The position numbers were made by a program, and so were the translations under genes. From assembly GCF_030123325.1 (NCBI RefSeq), contig NZ_CP126106.1:4244001-4308000 (forward strand): a stretch of DNA of 64,000 bases, in the 5' to 3' direction. Each line of letters opens with the position of its first letter. The first letter of the stretch is position 1. The notes below the pieces were generated by a model. That model saw only the letters and a list, made by a program, of their open reading frames with translations, was not told the origin of the DNA and searched no databases. This DNA is from Peribacillus simplex (GTDB taxonomy: Bacteria > Bacillota > Bacilli > Bacillales > DSM-1321). Below are positions 1-8,990 of the stretch, piece after piece.

Positions 1-269
1 ATGGACTCCCTGCTATCCATCAAAGAAAGGTCTAAACGAAGCAGCCTTTCACCATGCCCGACCAAATGAAGGTGACTATCCACTAACCCCGGCAGCATCG
101 TTTGTCCCTTTAAGTCGATTTCCCTGGAAATATTGCCGGCATATTCATTTTTCAAATAGTCCAGGCTGCCGGTATCAACAATTACCCCCTTTTCAGTGAA
201 GACTGCCTCCACTTGATCGTTTTCTTTAATCATCGTATAAATCGACCCATTGAACCATAACGTTCCCAT
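1..269 (-). CDS. ytcJ: Amidohydrolase family protein, N-terminal part (YtcJ-like)
   Basis: About 89 N-terminal residues are present; the rest lies beyond the left edge. The translation begins MGTLWFNGSIYTM and contains the segment LPGLVDSHLHLVGHG, the N-terminal metal-binding HxH element of the amidohydrolase_3 (YtcJ) family of metal-dependent hydrolases. The substrate of this family in Bacillus is not established. The ATG at 269 is preceded by an AAGGAGTG ribosome site. The gene follows ytcI in the same direction, as in B. subtilis, which supports the name. A terminator for ytcI lies between the two genes. Confidence 0.8.
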   Translation of the reverse strand, partial: MGTLWFNGSIYTMIKENDQVEAVFTEKGVIVDTGSLDYLKNEYAGNISREIDLKGQTMLPGLVDSHLHLVGHGERLLRLDLSLMDSRES

Positions 270-380
270 ACCGGCTTTACACTCCTTATTAAATGATTGT
301 TACTGTGCAGATATGCAGTAAGTGTACCATCTCATATCATGAATTCCCATATTTATGCTTTTATCCAAGCACCTGTTAAT

Positions 381-410
381 AAAAAAACGCCAGCCTTGGA
401 GGCTGACGGT
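381..410 (-). terminator. Terminator after ytcI
   Basis: A GC-rich hairpin (GTCAGCC / GGCTGGC) is followed on the minus strand by a run of seven T. It sits just beyond the ytcI stop and before ytcJ. Confidence 0.75.
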
Positions 411-421
411 AATGCTTTCAT

Positions 422-2005
422 TCAATTGTTAAGGAGTGCTTCTTCCCTTTTGCGTAAATCCACCCGTTTGATTTTACCTGATGTCGTTTTGGGCAGCTCT
501 TCTAAAAATTCGATTTTCCTTGGATATTTATATGGGGCAGTCAATTCCTTCACGTGCGATTGGAGCGTCTGGATCAAGCCTTGGCTGTTCGGATCGATAT
601 CCTCCATCAAGACTACATATGCCTTGACCACATTTCCCCTTATTTCATCAGGGCTTGCTATAACGGCACACTCTTTAACAAATGGATGCTTAACGAGTGC
701 ATCTTCCACCTCAAACGGTCCAATCGTATATCCCGAGCTGATGATGATATCATCAGAACGACCCTCAAACCAGAAATAACCATCTTCATCCTTTTTCGCT
801 TGGTCGCCGGTGATATAATAGTCCCCCCGGAACTGCTGCGATGTCCGCTCGGGATCTTTAAAATATTCTTTGAAAAGAGCAGGTGTATCTACATGTACGG
901 CAATATCCCCCACTATGCCAGGAGAACAAGGTTTACCGGAATCATCAATGATTTCCACATGGTTGCCAGGAGTCGGTTTGCCCATGGAGCCCAATTTAAT
1001 TTCCATGCCTTTCGTTACACCTACCAACAGGGTATTTTCGGTCTGTCCATATCCATCACGCACTTCAATATGGAAATGGTTTTTAAAGACCTCGAACACC
1101 TTTTGATTTAAAGGCTCTCCCGCTGATACAGCACTATGAAGATGGGATAAATCATAGTCATCAAGGTTATCCACCTTTGCCATCAATCGATACTCCGTCG
1201 GTGTGCAGCATAATGCATTCACTTTGTAGTCCTGAAGCAGCTGAAGATATTTTTTCGCCTCGAACTTCCCATGATAGGCAAGACCGGCCGCTCCCGTTCC
1301 CAGAACCGCCAGGAAAGGACTCCAGATCCACTTTTGCCACCCTGGGCCAGCAGTTGCCCAAACCACATCCGTTTCGCTGATGCCAAGCCAGTTTGCTGCA
1401 GACGTTTTCAAATGGGCATAAGCCCATCCATGAGTATGGACGACCCCTTTTGGGTTTCCTGTCGTTCCGGAAGTATACGATAAGAACGCCATATCCTCAC
1501 TCTTCGTATCGGCCATAGTCAGCTGATCTGATTCCTCATCGGCAAGCTCATTCAAATCCAGCCAATTTTCGATTCGTTTTCCGATTGAAAATTTCAGGAG
1601 GCTTTCCGCCCCTTCTATTTCATTCAATTCATGAGTATATTCATGATAACTGATGATTCCTTTGACATTACCATGGTTGACTCGATACTGTAAGTCCTTC
1701 GCACGAAGCATTTCGGAACAAGGTATGACAATCATGCCAATTTTCAATGCGGCTAAATACACTTGATAAGCTTCAACCAAACGAGGGATTATGATAAGGA
1801 CCGTATCACCTTTACCCAGTCCTTTTTTCTTGAAGGCATTTCCAATTTTATTTGCACTCTTTAATAAATTCTCATATGTAAGTTGTTTTTTGTCACCGGT
1901 TTCGTTCTCCCAGAGGACGGCAACTTTTTTTGGATCTTTTGCAAAACGTTCCATTTCACTCACTAAGTTGTAATGTTCCGGAGCCAATAAGTCTTCACGC
2001 TTCAT
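422..2005 (-). CDS. ytcI: Acyl-CoA synthetase (AMP-forming), YtcI
   Basis: This is a 527-residue ANL-superfamily ligase that should activate a carboxylic acid to acyl-AMP and then acyl-CoA in the cytoplasm. Visible motifs are the phosphate loop TSGTTGNPKGVVHTHG (about residue 180), GYGQTE (A5), TGDQ (A7) and, near the C terminus, PKTTSGKIKR with the adenylation lysine at residue 511. The start at 2005 (MKREDLL) follows a GGAGGGG ribosome site; an in-frame ATG 15 bases upstream has none. It is a paralogue of AcsA at 15.6 kb and carries the same PX4GK motif that AcuA-type enzymes acetylate. The chain length of its substrate cannot be told from sequence; a medium-chain or acetate-like acid is plausible. 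Confidence 0.88.
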   Translation of the reverse strand: MKREDLLAPEHYNLVSEMERFAKDPKKVAVLWENETGDKKQLTYENLLKSANKIGNAFKKKGLGKGDTVLIIIPRLVEAYQVYLAALKIGMIVIPCSEMLRAKDLQYRVNHGNVKGIISYHEYTHELNEIEGAESLLKFSIGKRIENWLDLNELADEESDQLTMADTKSEDMAFLSYTSGTTGNPKGVVHTHGWAYAHLKTSAANWLGISETDVVWATAGPGWQKWIWSPFLAVLGTGAAGLAYHGKFEAKKYLQLLQDYKVNALCCTPTEYRLMAKVDNLDDYDLSHLHSAVSAGEPLNQKVFEVFKNHFHIEVRDGYGQTENTLLVGVTKGMEIKLGSMGKPTPGNHVEIIDDSGKPCSPGIVGDIAVHVDTPALFKEYFKDPERTSQQFRGDYYITGDQAKKDEDGYFWFEGRSDDIIISSGYTIGPFEVEDALVKHPFVKECAVIASPDEIRGNVVKAYVVLMEDIDPNSQGLIQTLQSHVKELTAPYKYPRKIEFLEELPKTTSGKIKRVDLRKREEALLNN

Positions 2006-2093
2006 ATTCTTCCCCTCCAATTATGAACTCTTAGTACCTACTCATTATACAAGATAATTCTCTAATATTTCTATTTATTTTTACAAATAAATA

Positions 2094-2121
2094 AAGGGAG
2101 CGGGTGTTAGAACCCGCTCTC
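2094..2121 (-). terminator. Terminator-like hairpin, near copy of the sspA terminator
   Basis: The stem GGGAGCGGGT / ACCCGCTCTC is followed on the minus strand by T-rich sequence. It is nearly the same sequence as the sspA terminator at 2602-2629, and the two flank the repeat copies between sspA and ytcI. Confidence 0.6.
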
Positions 2122-2173
2122 TTTAGACTGTAGAATTCGATGAAAATCCAGTTTTCACTAAAATAACCGTTCC

Positions 2174-2292
2174 AGTTGATTTCAGAAACCCGCTCCCTTT
2201 CCGCCGACTGTCTGCCAAGCCTCATCAAAGCAAGCGTCTGTGGGGTCTCGGCTAGCCAGTTTTTCGGCAGGAGTGTCGCACATTTCTTCAAT
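2174..2292 (-). repeat. Diverged copy of the dispersed stem-loop repeat (copy 1)
   Basis: Read on the minus strand it matches the repeat seen best at 53.2 kb. It keeps the segments GTGCGACACTCCTG, GAGACCCCACAG and GCGGAAAGGGAGCGGG, and ends in AAATCAAC. It is degenerate and lacks the outer ends. It faces copy 2 (2397-2525) in inverted orientation. No coding potential is supported. Confidence 0.6.
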
Positions 2293-2396
2293 CCTGTGAG
2301 TTTTCATTTAACATTGAAAAACCCAAAGTGTAATCATTTCTTAATCAAAGTCAGGGATGAGACCAAACTATAGTTTTTTCTAAAAAAACAATCCAG

Positions 2397-2525
2397 TTGA
2401 TTGGAGCGGGTGTTCGAGGCTCCTGCTTAGAAAAGCGTGTCCAAGGGAGACCCCACAGGCGCAAAGAGCGCCGAGGAGGCTCCCGGACCGCCCGCGGAAA
2501 GCGAGTGCCTGGAGAGGAAATCAAC
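2397..2525 (+). repeat. Dispersed stem-loop repeat (copy 2)
   Basis: It begins TTGATTGGAGCGGGTG and ends GGAAATCAAC, so the inner inverted ends (GTTGATT...AATCAAC) of the family are kept. The central GGGAGACCCCACAGGCGC / GCGCCGAGGAGGCTCCC segment can fold as a long stem. It is diverged from the copies at 9.7, 48.4 and 53.3 kb. With copy 1 it fills the 640-base gap between sspA and ytcI. Confidence 0.7.
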
Positions 2526-2601
2526 GTCCTAGCTGATTTCATATTATATAAAACAGTAAAAAATCATGTAGTATAGCCACGAATTTTGTCAACAAAAATA
2601 A

Positions 2602-2629
2602 AGAGAGCGGGTGTAAGAACCCGCTCTCT
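2602..2629 (-). terminator. sspA terminator
   Basis: The hairpin AGAGAGCGGGT / ACCCGCTCTCT is followed by TTTATTTTT on the minus strand, 19 bases past the sspA stop. Confidence 0.8.
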
Positions 2630-2647
2630 GTAGCCATATTTATTAAA

Positions 2648-2854
2648 TTATCTGTTGAATCCTCCGCCTAATTGTTGTTCAGCCATTTGAACAAGGCGTT
2701 TTGTGATTTCTCCACCAACTGAACCGTTAGCGCGAGATGTTGTATCGGCACCAAGTTGTACGCCGAATTCTGTAGCGATTTCATATTTCATTTGTTGTAG
2801 AGCTTGTTCCACTCCAGGTACCAATAATTCGTTTGAGCTGTTGTTGTTTGCCAT
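2648..2854 (-). CDS. sspA: Small acid-soluble spore protein, alpha/beta type
   Basis: This 68-residue protein contains the two conserved alpha/beta-SASP signatures: KYEIATEFGVQLGADTTSR in the middle, which includes the germination-protease cleavage site, and GSVGGEITKRLVQMAE near the C terminus. These proteins coat DNA in the dormant spore, protect it from UV and heat, and are degraded by GPR at germination. A very strong AAGGAGGTG ribosome site precedes the ATG. Expression in the forespore under sigma-G is expected from the family; no clean sigma-G promoter was found. The position next to thiI matches B. subtilis sspA. Confidence 0.95.
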   Translation of the reverse strand: MANNNSSNELLVPGVEQALQQMKYEIATEFGVQLGADTTSRANGSVGGEITKRLVQMAEQQLGGGFNR

Positions 2855-2936
2855 GTGTTTTTCACCTCCTTGTGATTATAGAGTGTGTTAAAACACATGG
2901 CTTCATTCGTACAATTTTATTGGTAATTACAGGATA

Positions 2937-4148
2937 TTAAAATAAGTCTTCCATCGCTTCTTCCTTATCGAAAGTCTGACCAGGTTTAACCGTTAATATT
3001 TCTGTTTCGGAGACCGCTTTTTCAATCAAGGATTCAAAGTCGACGAAGCTTTCATAGTAATTGACTTTTTCACGTTTCGGTTTCGTTTTTGGACTTGCCG
3101 GCGTAAAGACCGTGCAGCAATCCTCGTACGGCAGATTGGATATTTCAAAAGTATCAAGCTCTCTGGCAATCTTGATGATTTCTGTCTTATCCATTGTAAT
3201 CAGCGGACGCAGGATCGGTGTATTCGTCACCTCATTTATGGCAAACATGCTGCTCATCGTCTGGCTCGCAACCTGCCCAAGGCTTTCACCGGTAATCAGT
3301 GCCATGGCTTCTTCCTTTTCACGGATTCGATCGGCGACCCGCATCATTAAACGCCGGGTTGTAGTCATTGAGTAGTTTTCCGGGATTTGTTTTTGAATCA
3401 ATAATTGGATTTCCGTAAATGGAACGATATGCACTTTCATGCTTCCATTTATTTCTGCAAGCTTGCCTGCCAAATCAATGACCTTTTGACGTGAACGTTC
3501 GCTTGTGAACGGCGGGCTGTAAAAATGGATCGCTTCCACGTCCAATCCCCGTTTCATCGAAAGGAATCCCGCAACAGGGCTATCAATCCCTCCTGAAAGC
3601 ATCAGCATCGCCTTCCCGCTTGAACCGAATGGAAGACCGCCTGCCCCCTGGATGATTTCACCTGTCAAATACACGGCTTCGCGTCTCACTTCCACTAGCA
3701 GGTTCAAATCAGGGTTCTTTACATCCACTTTTAAATCTTCTGTATTTCGGAGTAAATGCCCGCCGATTGCCCTGTTGATTTCATCGGTATTATATGGAAA
3801 ATCTTTATCCGCGCGTTTTGTCGTGATTTTGAACGTGTTCACCTCTTCAAGAGTATGATTAAGATAATACAATGCTGCCGTTTTCATCACTTCCAGATCA
3901 CGCTCTATTTTTATTGCAGGGCTTAATGACTGAATTCCAAAAATGCCTTTCAACCGGTCAATGACAGGCTTATGGTCCGCACCGTTCAAGAGAACGTACA
4001 TCCGCTCCCGGTTGGCTGTAAGCACTACGCCTTCTATATCTTTTAAACTCCAGCGGATATGTGCCTTCATTTTGTCCACAAAGCCTTTACGGTTTCTTTT
4101 TTTCGTGGAGATTTCCCCATAACGGATAATTATATGATCAAATTTCAT
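2937..4148 (-). CDS. thiI: tRNA 4-thiouridine synthase / thiamine sulfurtransferase ThiI
   Basis: This 403-residue protein has an N-terminal ferredoxin-like/THUMP RNA-binding region (about 1-165) and a PP-loop ATP pyrophosphatase domain starting at the SGGIDS loop (residues 185-190). It uses ATP and persulfide sulfur to make s4U8 in tRNA. There is no C-terminal rhodanese domain, as in B. subtilis, so sulfur must come directly from a dedicated desulfurase. That enzyme is the preceding gene nifZ, whose stop overlaps this start by four bases (ATGA). Confidence 0.95.
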   Translation of the reverse strand: MKFDHIIIRYGEISTKKRNRKGFVDKMKAHIRWSLKDIEGVVLTANRERMYVLLNGADHKPVIDRLKGIFGIQSLSPAIKIERDLEVMKTAALYYLNHTLEEVNTFKITTKRADKDFPYNTDEINRAIGGHLLRNTEDLKVDVKNPDLNLLVEVRREAVYLTGEIIQGAGGLPFGSSGKAMLMLSGGIDSPVAGFLSMKRGLDVEAIHFYSPPFTSERSRQKVIDLAGKLAEINGSMKVHIVPFTEIQLLIQKQIPENYSMTTTRRLMMRVADRIREKEEAMALITGESLGQVASQTMSSMFAINEVTNTPILRPLITMDKTEIIKIARELDTFEISNLPYEDCCTVFTPASPKTKPKREKVNYYESFVDFESLIEKAVSETEILTVKPGQTFDKEEAMEDLF

Positions 4149-5293
4149 TTTGCAACCCTCATTATTTTTTCTAAATTAGCGACTATTTTCTGTATCGCCG
4201 CCAGAACTTGCTTTGCTTCTTCCATTTCATTTCCATAAGTAGTGCTGATTCGGATGACGCTTTCGGAACGGGCTGAATTATGGAACATCGCATCCACCGT
4301 TTTGCTTATCGTCCTTTTTTTCGAAGAACAGGCACTGGTCGTCGAAACATATATTCCTTCCGATTCAAGTGCATGCAGCAATACCTCGGATTTAAGCCCC
4401 GGAACGGAAAAATTCACAATATGGGGTGCACCCTCCTCAGGACTGTTAACCAATACCCCGTCCATTTCCTTCAAGCCTTTATATAAATAAGTTTTGATTT
4501 GCTGCAACTTATCATGATACAGCAATTGATTGTCCATACTAATACGCAAAGCCTTCGATAGGGCGACGATTCCCGCAACATTTTCGGTGCCGCTCCTGAT
4601 TTTCGTTTCTTGATTGCCACCATGGAAAAGCGGATCGACCCGAACGCCTTCACGAACATAGAGGATGCCTGTCCCTTTCAAGCCGTGAACCTTGTGGCCG
4701 GAAATTGTGCATAAATCCACATTGGCTTCACGCAATGACAACGAAACTTTGCCTGTTCCCTGTACATGATCGACATGAAAGAGCACGTTGGGACATTGTT
4801 TTAACAACTTGCCAATTTCAGCAATCGGCTGAATCGAGCCAACTTCATTATTAACATGCATGACGGAAACCAAAATGGTATCTTCCCTCAATGCTTCCTT
4901 AACATCCGTTACATCAATTTGCCCAAATTCGTTAACGGGAAGATATGTGATCTCATAGCCCATTTTCGTCAATGATTGGCATGCATCTTCTACAGAAGGA
5001 TGTTCAATCGCTGTCGTGATTATGTGTTTGCCGCGATTTCCCTGGGAGTGGGCGGCCCCTTTGATGGCAAGATTATTTCCTTCCGTCCCCCCGGAAGTGA
5101 AATATATTTCCGAACTCTTCACCTTTAGTAAATCAGCGATCTGCTTTCTTGCTGCGGAAAGCAGTTTTTCGGATTGCACCCCAAGTCCATGAAGCGAAGA
5201 GGGGTTTCCGAAATAATTCGAAGTAACCTTCATGAATGATTCGATTACTTCGGGATACGGTTTTGTTGTTGCACTATTATCAAAATAAATCAT
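4145..5293 (-). CDS. nifZ: Cysteine desulfurase NifZ
   Basis: This 382-residue class V aminotransferase-fold enzyme removes sulfur from cysteine and passes it as a persulfide. Visible features are the N-terminal YFDNSATTKP, the PLP region with lysine 201 in SGHKVHG, and the catalytic cysteine 322 in STTSACSS. It overlaps thiI by four bases and is its dedicated sulfur donor in Bacillus. The ATG at 5293 follows GGAAGGTG; an in-frame ATG 15 bases upstream lacks a site. In B. subtilis braB lies between nifZ and ezrA; here only 195 bases separate them. Confidence 0.93.
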   Translation of the reverse strand: MIYFDNSATTKPYPEVIESFMKVTSNYFGNPSSLHGLGVQSEKLLSAARKQIADLLKVKSSEIYFTSGGTEGNNLAIKGAAHSQGNRGKHIITTAIEHPSVEDACQSLTKMGYEITYLPVNEFGQIDVTDVKEALREDTILVSVMHVNNEVGSIQPIAEIGKLLKQCPNVLFHVDHVQGTGKVSLSLREANVDLCTISGHKVHGLKGTGILYVREGVRVDPLFHGGNQETKIRSGTENVAGIVALSKALRISMDNQLLYHDKLQQIKTYLYKGLKEMDGVLVNSPEEGAPHIVNFSVPGLKSEVLLHALESEGIYVSTTSACSSKKRTISKTVDAMFHNSARSESVIRISTTYGNEMEEAKQVLAAIQKIVANLEKIMRVAK

Positions 5294-5488
5294 GGGTTCA
5301 CCTTCCATGTTTTTGTATCTATGATGGTCACTCGACTAAATATATGTTTCAATGTTGCTGTTGCAACTTCTAATATTAACATAATTGAATTTGAAAGAGA
5401 ATGTAAAACACTGGTCTAGGGGACCTGCTTCTTTATAGTCCCGCAGATTTAACTTCCCGCCTAGTCTATTACAGGGTCAGGTAAAAGA

Positions 5489-5512
5489 AAAAACCCGCCT
5501 TGGCGGGTTTTT
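5489..5512 (-). terminator. ezrA terminator
   Basis: The stem AACCCGCC / GGCGGGTT with a four-base loop is followed by TTTTTTC on the minus strand, overlapping the ezrA stop codon. Confidence 0.85.
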
Positions 5513-7206
5513 CAGGAAAGGACTTCTTCTATGTTCGCCCCGATTTTTCGTAAACTGCCTGGGTCGACCTTTTCTATGGCCGTGGCTGCCGCTTCCAATG
5601 CGGCTTGATATTCATAGCTTCGGAATTTGGCCTCGGCATCCCTAAGGCTCTCGGCAACCATATCATGACTGCTTCGATAGCGATTTCCGAATTGGATCAC
5701 CTTTTCGGCCAAATACATATGTTCGATCAATTCATTGGTTTTTTCGTGGACCTTATCCACCTGTTGAACCGCCTTTTCCAAATAAATATAAACAACGGCC
5801 ATGTCAAGCGGCTTTTCTTCAAGTTTCCCCTGAACGTCGTCCATGCTTTCTTTGGCGTCCTGAAGCACCACTTTATACTCTTCTGGAAGACCTGGAATAT
5901 TGCTTTTGGCAATTAAACGTCCAGTATCGACCATTTTGCGTTTCAAGTCGGCCAATGCATCCCTGGCATCCATTTCATCTTTTCGTAAAGCCTGTAATTT
6001 AAGGGTAAAGTCTTTCTGATTTTCCTGTAATTCCTTCAACTGTATAGCCAGTCCCTGCATCTCTTCGCTGATAAGGGAGCTTGCCATCACATTATCCTCC
6101 ATCTTCAAGACGAGCAATTGATGGCGTTTCGAAATCTGGGCAATCTGCTTTTCCATTTTCCGTTGTGCATCGAGCTCATTTTCCGTCAAATGATATGTGT
6201 GTTGAACATGTATGGTTTCAACTTTAAGTTTATCGTTTTCATATTCGAGGTCACTTAACGTTTTTCTAAGAACTTCATCATTTTTCAAGATATACTGTTT
6301 TGAAAGTACTTCTTTTTCCAAAAGGTCATAAAGCACCTCAATGCTGTCGCGCATTTCCTTTATGCCCTTTTCCACGGCTTCCGTTTCGGCATTTTCCAAT
6401 TGTGTTTTATATAGTTCCAGTTCTTCCTCAAGCCGTGATATTTCCTGCTCGAATTGGATATGGCTCAACAGATACCCTTGTCCTGACATCTCCTCATAAC
6501 CATCCTTCAATTCATGAAGCTGGGAATGCAGCTCTGTTTGGCTATCTACCAATAATTTTGGGAGCATTTCCATTTTAACTGACAGAACCGCCAATTTTTC
6601 TTTAATGGATAGAACAAGCTCCCTCGCATTCAAATAATTGCCGTTCACGGTCTCTTCTTCATACTTCTGGAGGATTTGCACTACTTCATCCAAGGAATTT
6701 TCCAGCTTATCTGCCGCTTTCCCATAATTATGCCTGTGCGCAAGCAGGGATTTTTTCAATTGACGGTAGGATTCCTTGATATCCTCAATTTCCAATCGAT
6801 TCTTTTCCTCACTGCCTACGAGTTCATTCAGTTCGTATAAGATCTTTTTGATCATTTCCTCGATTTCATTCAGCTTGACTGTAATTTTGCGCTGTACCTC
6901 TTTTGATCGGCTGAAACGGTATTTATCGACGAATTCCTCGGCATCGAATAAAAGCTCTTCGACTTCGGGCATATGATCCGTAATGATGGCGTCCCATTCA
7001 ATGCGCCAGTTTTCGAACATTTCCTCTGTTTCACCTGTCATGTTCAATTGTTTGACTTTAGAAAGCTCTTCCAGCACGGGGCGGTGCATGATGCTTATTT
7101 TCCAGGATTCCAATCGATCGATTTCTTTAAAATATCTTTTTTTGAAAAAATAACCCCAAATGATGAAAATCAAAATTAATACAATTACCCCAATTATGTA
7201 ATCCAT
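5512..7206 (-). CDS. ezrA: Septation ring formation regulator EzrA
   Basis: This 564-residue protein has one N-terminal membrane segment (about residues 4-21, VIVLILIFIIWGYFF) followed by a long cytoplasmic chain rich in Glu, Lys and Leu that should form spectrin-like coiled-coil bundles. Length and topology match EzrA, which prevents aberrant FtsZ ring formation and moves to the septum to coordinate cell-wall synthesis. It is monocistronic with its own terminator and divergent from hisJ. Confidence 0.95.
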   Translation of the reverse strand: MDYIIGVIVLILIFIIWGYFFKKRYFKEIDRLESWKISIMHRPVLEELSKVKQLNMTGETEEMFENWRIEWDAIITDHMPEVEELLFDAEEFVDKYRFSRSKEVQRKITVKLNEIEEMIKKILYELNELVGSEEKNRLEIEDIKESYRQLKKSLLAHRHNYGKAADKLENSLDEVVQILQKYEEETVNGNYLNARELVLSIKEKLAVLSVKMEMLPKLLVDSQTELHSQLHELKDGYEEMSGQGYLLSHIQFEQEISRLEEELELYKTQLENAETEAVEKGIKEMRDSIEVLYDLLEKEVLSKQYILKNDEVLRKTLSDLEYENDKLKVETIHVQHTYHLTENELDAQRKMEKQIAQISKRHQLLVLKMEDNVMASSLISEEMQGLAIQLKELQENQKDFTLKLQALRKDEMDARDALADLKRKMVDTGRLIAKSNIPGLPEEYKVVLQDAKESMDDVQGKLEEKPLDMAVVYIYLEKAVQQVDKVHEKTNELIEHMYLAEKVIQFGNRYRSSHDMVAESLRDAEAKFRSYEYQAALEAAATAIEKVDPGSLRKIGANIEEVLS

Positions 7207-7374
7207 GGTAAGCCCCCTGTTCTAGTCCTTACAGTCTTGCTCGTTTATATATCAATTTTAAAAATGTTAAATTTAATGCTTTTATGATACCATGTTAGCA
7301 ATAATTTTTGACGAGAAAAATGATTTTTTTGTAGAAAATTGCTACAAATACCTGTTTTTTGGGAGGGAAGAACC

Positions 7375-8178
7375 ATGAAAGCTGACGGCCATGTGCACAC
7401 TCCGTTTTGCCCACACGGCTCTACGGATAAATTCGATGAATATATTACGCGGGGAATCGAGCTAGGATTAAAGGAAATCACATTTACGGAACATGCTCCA
7501 TTGCCACGAAATTTTCAAGATCCTACTCCTGAAAAAGACAGCGGCATGGACGCTGCCCTGCTCCTGGATTACTTTCAAGAGCTCCGCGTACTGAAAGAAC
7601 GCTATAAAGACAAAATCCTGATCAAAACAGGCCTGGAGGTTGACTTTATAGAGGGGTATGAAATTGAAACGAAAGAATTCCTCGACGAAATCGGAGAATT
7701 CCTTGATGATAGTATACTTTCCGTCCACTTCATCAGGCATCAAAACAGTTGGCATTGCATCGATTTCAGCGATGATGGGTTTGGCAAGATTGCCAATGAA
7801 CTAGGTTCAGTGGATTCGGTTTATACCAAATATTACGATACACTGGAAAAATCAATAGAAGCTGATTTAGGCATATATAAACCAAAACGGATCGGGCACA
7901 TTACGCTTGTCCATAAATTCCAGCGTCGATATCCGCCGGCATCAAGTTTTGACGAGCGGGTTTACAAGGTTCTCGACATGATCAAGGATCAAAGGTATGA
8001 ACTAGATTATAATGGAGCAGGACTTGTAAAGCCGCTATGCGGTGAACCTTATCCTCCTGAACGATTTGCAAAACGTGCTTTAAATCTCGGCATTCCGCTT
8101 ATTTACGGTTCCGATGCCCATCAGGCTAAAGATTTGGGTCAGGGCCATCAGGCACTGATTGCAGGGTTTAAAGGGTAA
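7375..8178 (+). CDS. hisJ: Histidinol-phosphatase HisJ
   Basis: This 267-residue PHP-family phosphatase hydrolyses L-histidinol phosphate to histidinol in histidine synthesis. The PHP metal motifs are visible: DGHVHTPFCPHG at the N terminus, EHAPLP, the GLEVDFIEG strand, HFIRH, and the C-terminal YGSDAHQ. The start at 7375 (MKADGHVH) follows GGGAGGG; the open frame extends further upstream without a ribosome site. The gene stands outside any his operon, as in B. subtilis. Confidence 0.93.
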   Translation: MKADGHVHTPFCPHGSTDKFDEYITRGIELGLKEITFTEHAPLPRNFQDPTPEKDSGMDAALLLDYFQELRVLKERYKDKILIKTGLEVDFIEGYEIETKEFLDEIGEFLDDSILSVHFIRHQNSWHCIDFSDDGFGKIANELGSVDSVYTKYYDTLEKSIEADLGIYKPKRIGHITLVHKFQRRYPPASSFDERVYKVLDMIKDQRYELDYNGAGLVKPLCGEPYPPERFAKRALNLGIPLIYGSDAHQAKDLGQGHQALIAGFKG

Positions 8179-8191
8179 CTCATGTATACAC

Positions 8192-8836
8192 TTAAGGCCG
8201 GCCGGCTAACAGTGGCTGTAGGTCTTCGGCAATGAAAAGGGTATCTTGCAGAAAACGTCCGACTTCATTGGCATAAATATTCGTGTAATAGGCTTCCTGC
8301 GGGAAGACATGAAGCACATCCATCGCATAATGGGTATGCAGGACAGGTGCCGTCAATAATCCCTTCAACTGCAGCATATACATGGGAACGGAGACCTGCT
8401 GGAAACTCCTGCTCTTGATTCCTTGTTCCAAAATATATTGAAAGTAAGACTTTTCCTTAGTAAAATAAGTCGAATGAATTTCGCGGTTTAAATTGGAATC
8501 AAGTGAAGATTCCCCATATATGAACCGTGCAGCAAGGAAGTTTTCCCTCTGGAAAGCGAGAATATCCTTTACAAGATTCATCAAGCAATGCTGTGGGCCT
8601 TTAAGTTCGAGCAATGTCATGTTCTTCTCAAGGACCAGGATATACTCTTCTAAATAGGAAATGAAACAGAATTCCAGCAATCCCTGCTTATTCTTGAAAT
8701 AGTAAGCAATATTTGCAGCGTTCACTCTCGCTTTATTCGCAATATCCCGTATGGATGTAGCATGATAGCCTTTTAAATGAAATAAATGCAATGCAGCTTC
8801 CACAATGGCTTGTTTCGTTGGCGTCTGGCGATTCAT
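8192..8836 (-). CDS. refZ: Forespore capture DNA-binding protein RefZ (TetR family)
   Basis: This 214-residue protein has an N-terminal TetR helix-turn-helix (TSIRDIANKARVNAANIAYYFKNKQGLLEF, about residues 25-55) and a ligand-domain-like C terminus. In B. subtilis RefZ (YttP) binds a few origin-region sites and fine-tunes FtsZ ring placement and chromosome capture at the start of sporulation. It sits between hisJ and ytsP exactly as in B. subtilis. It converges on hisJ with only 13 bases between stops. Confidence 0.88.
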   Translation of the reverse strand: MNRQTPTKQAIVEAALHLFHLKGYHATSIRDIANKARVNAANIAYYFKNKQGLLEFCFISYLEEYILVLEKNMTLLELKGPQHCLMNLVKDILAFQRENFLAARFIYGESSLDSNLNREIHSTYFTKEKSYFQYILEQGIKSRSFQQVSVPMYMLQLKGLLTAPVLHTHYAMDVLHVFPQEAYYTNIYANEVGRFLQDTLFIAEDLQPLLAGRP

Positions 8837-8990
8837 TCAGGCAATCCCTCGCTTTCTTTGAGACAAGTCTTGTGGACTACTTCTTCACGGAAGAGCCTGA
8901 ATCCTTTAGTAAGTTCTCGACAATTTCCCAACAATAAAGCATCATGATCAGATAGTGCTGTAAAAATATGCGGAAGACAGGTGAACGCTT

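Noticed and set aside
554..1111. Long plus-strand frame antisense to ytcI
   Set aside because: It lies wholly inside ytcI on the other strand and shows no ribosome site or family features; the same holds for the other antisense frames.
2031..2291. 86-residue frame across repeat copy 1
   Set aside because: It is read through the degenerate stem-loop repeat and has no ribosome site.
2879..2905. Sigma-G promoter of sspA
   Set aside because: CACTCTA resembles a -10 box, but the -35 match is poor and the spacing too short.
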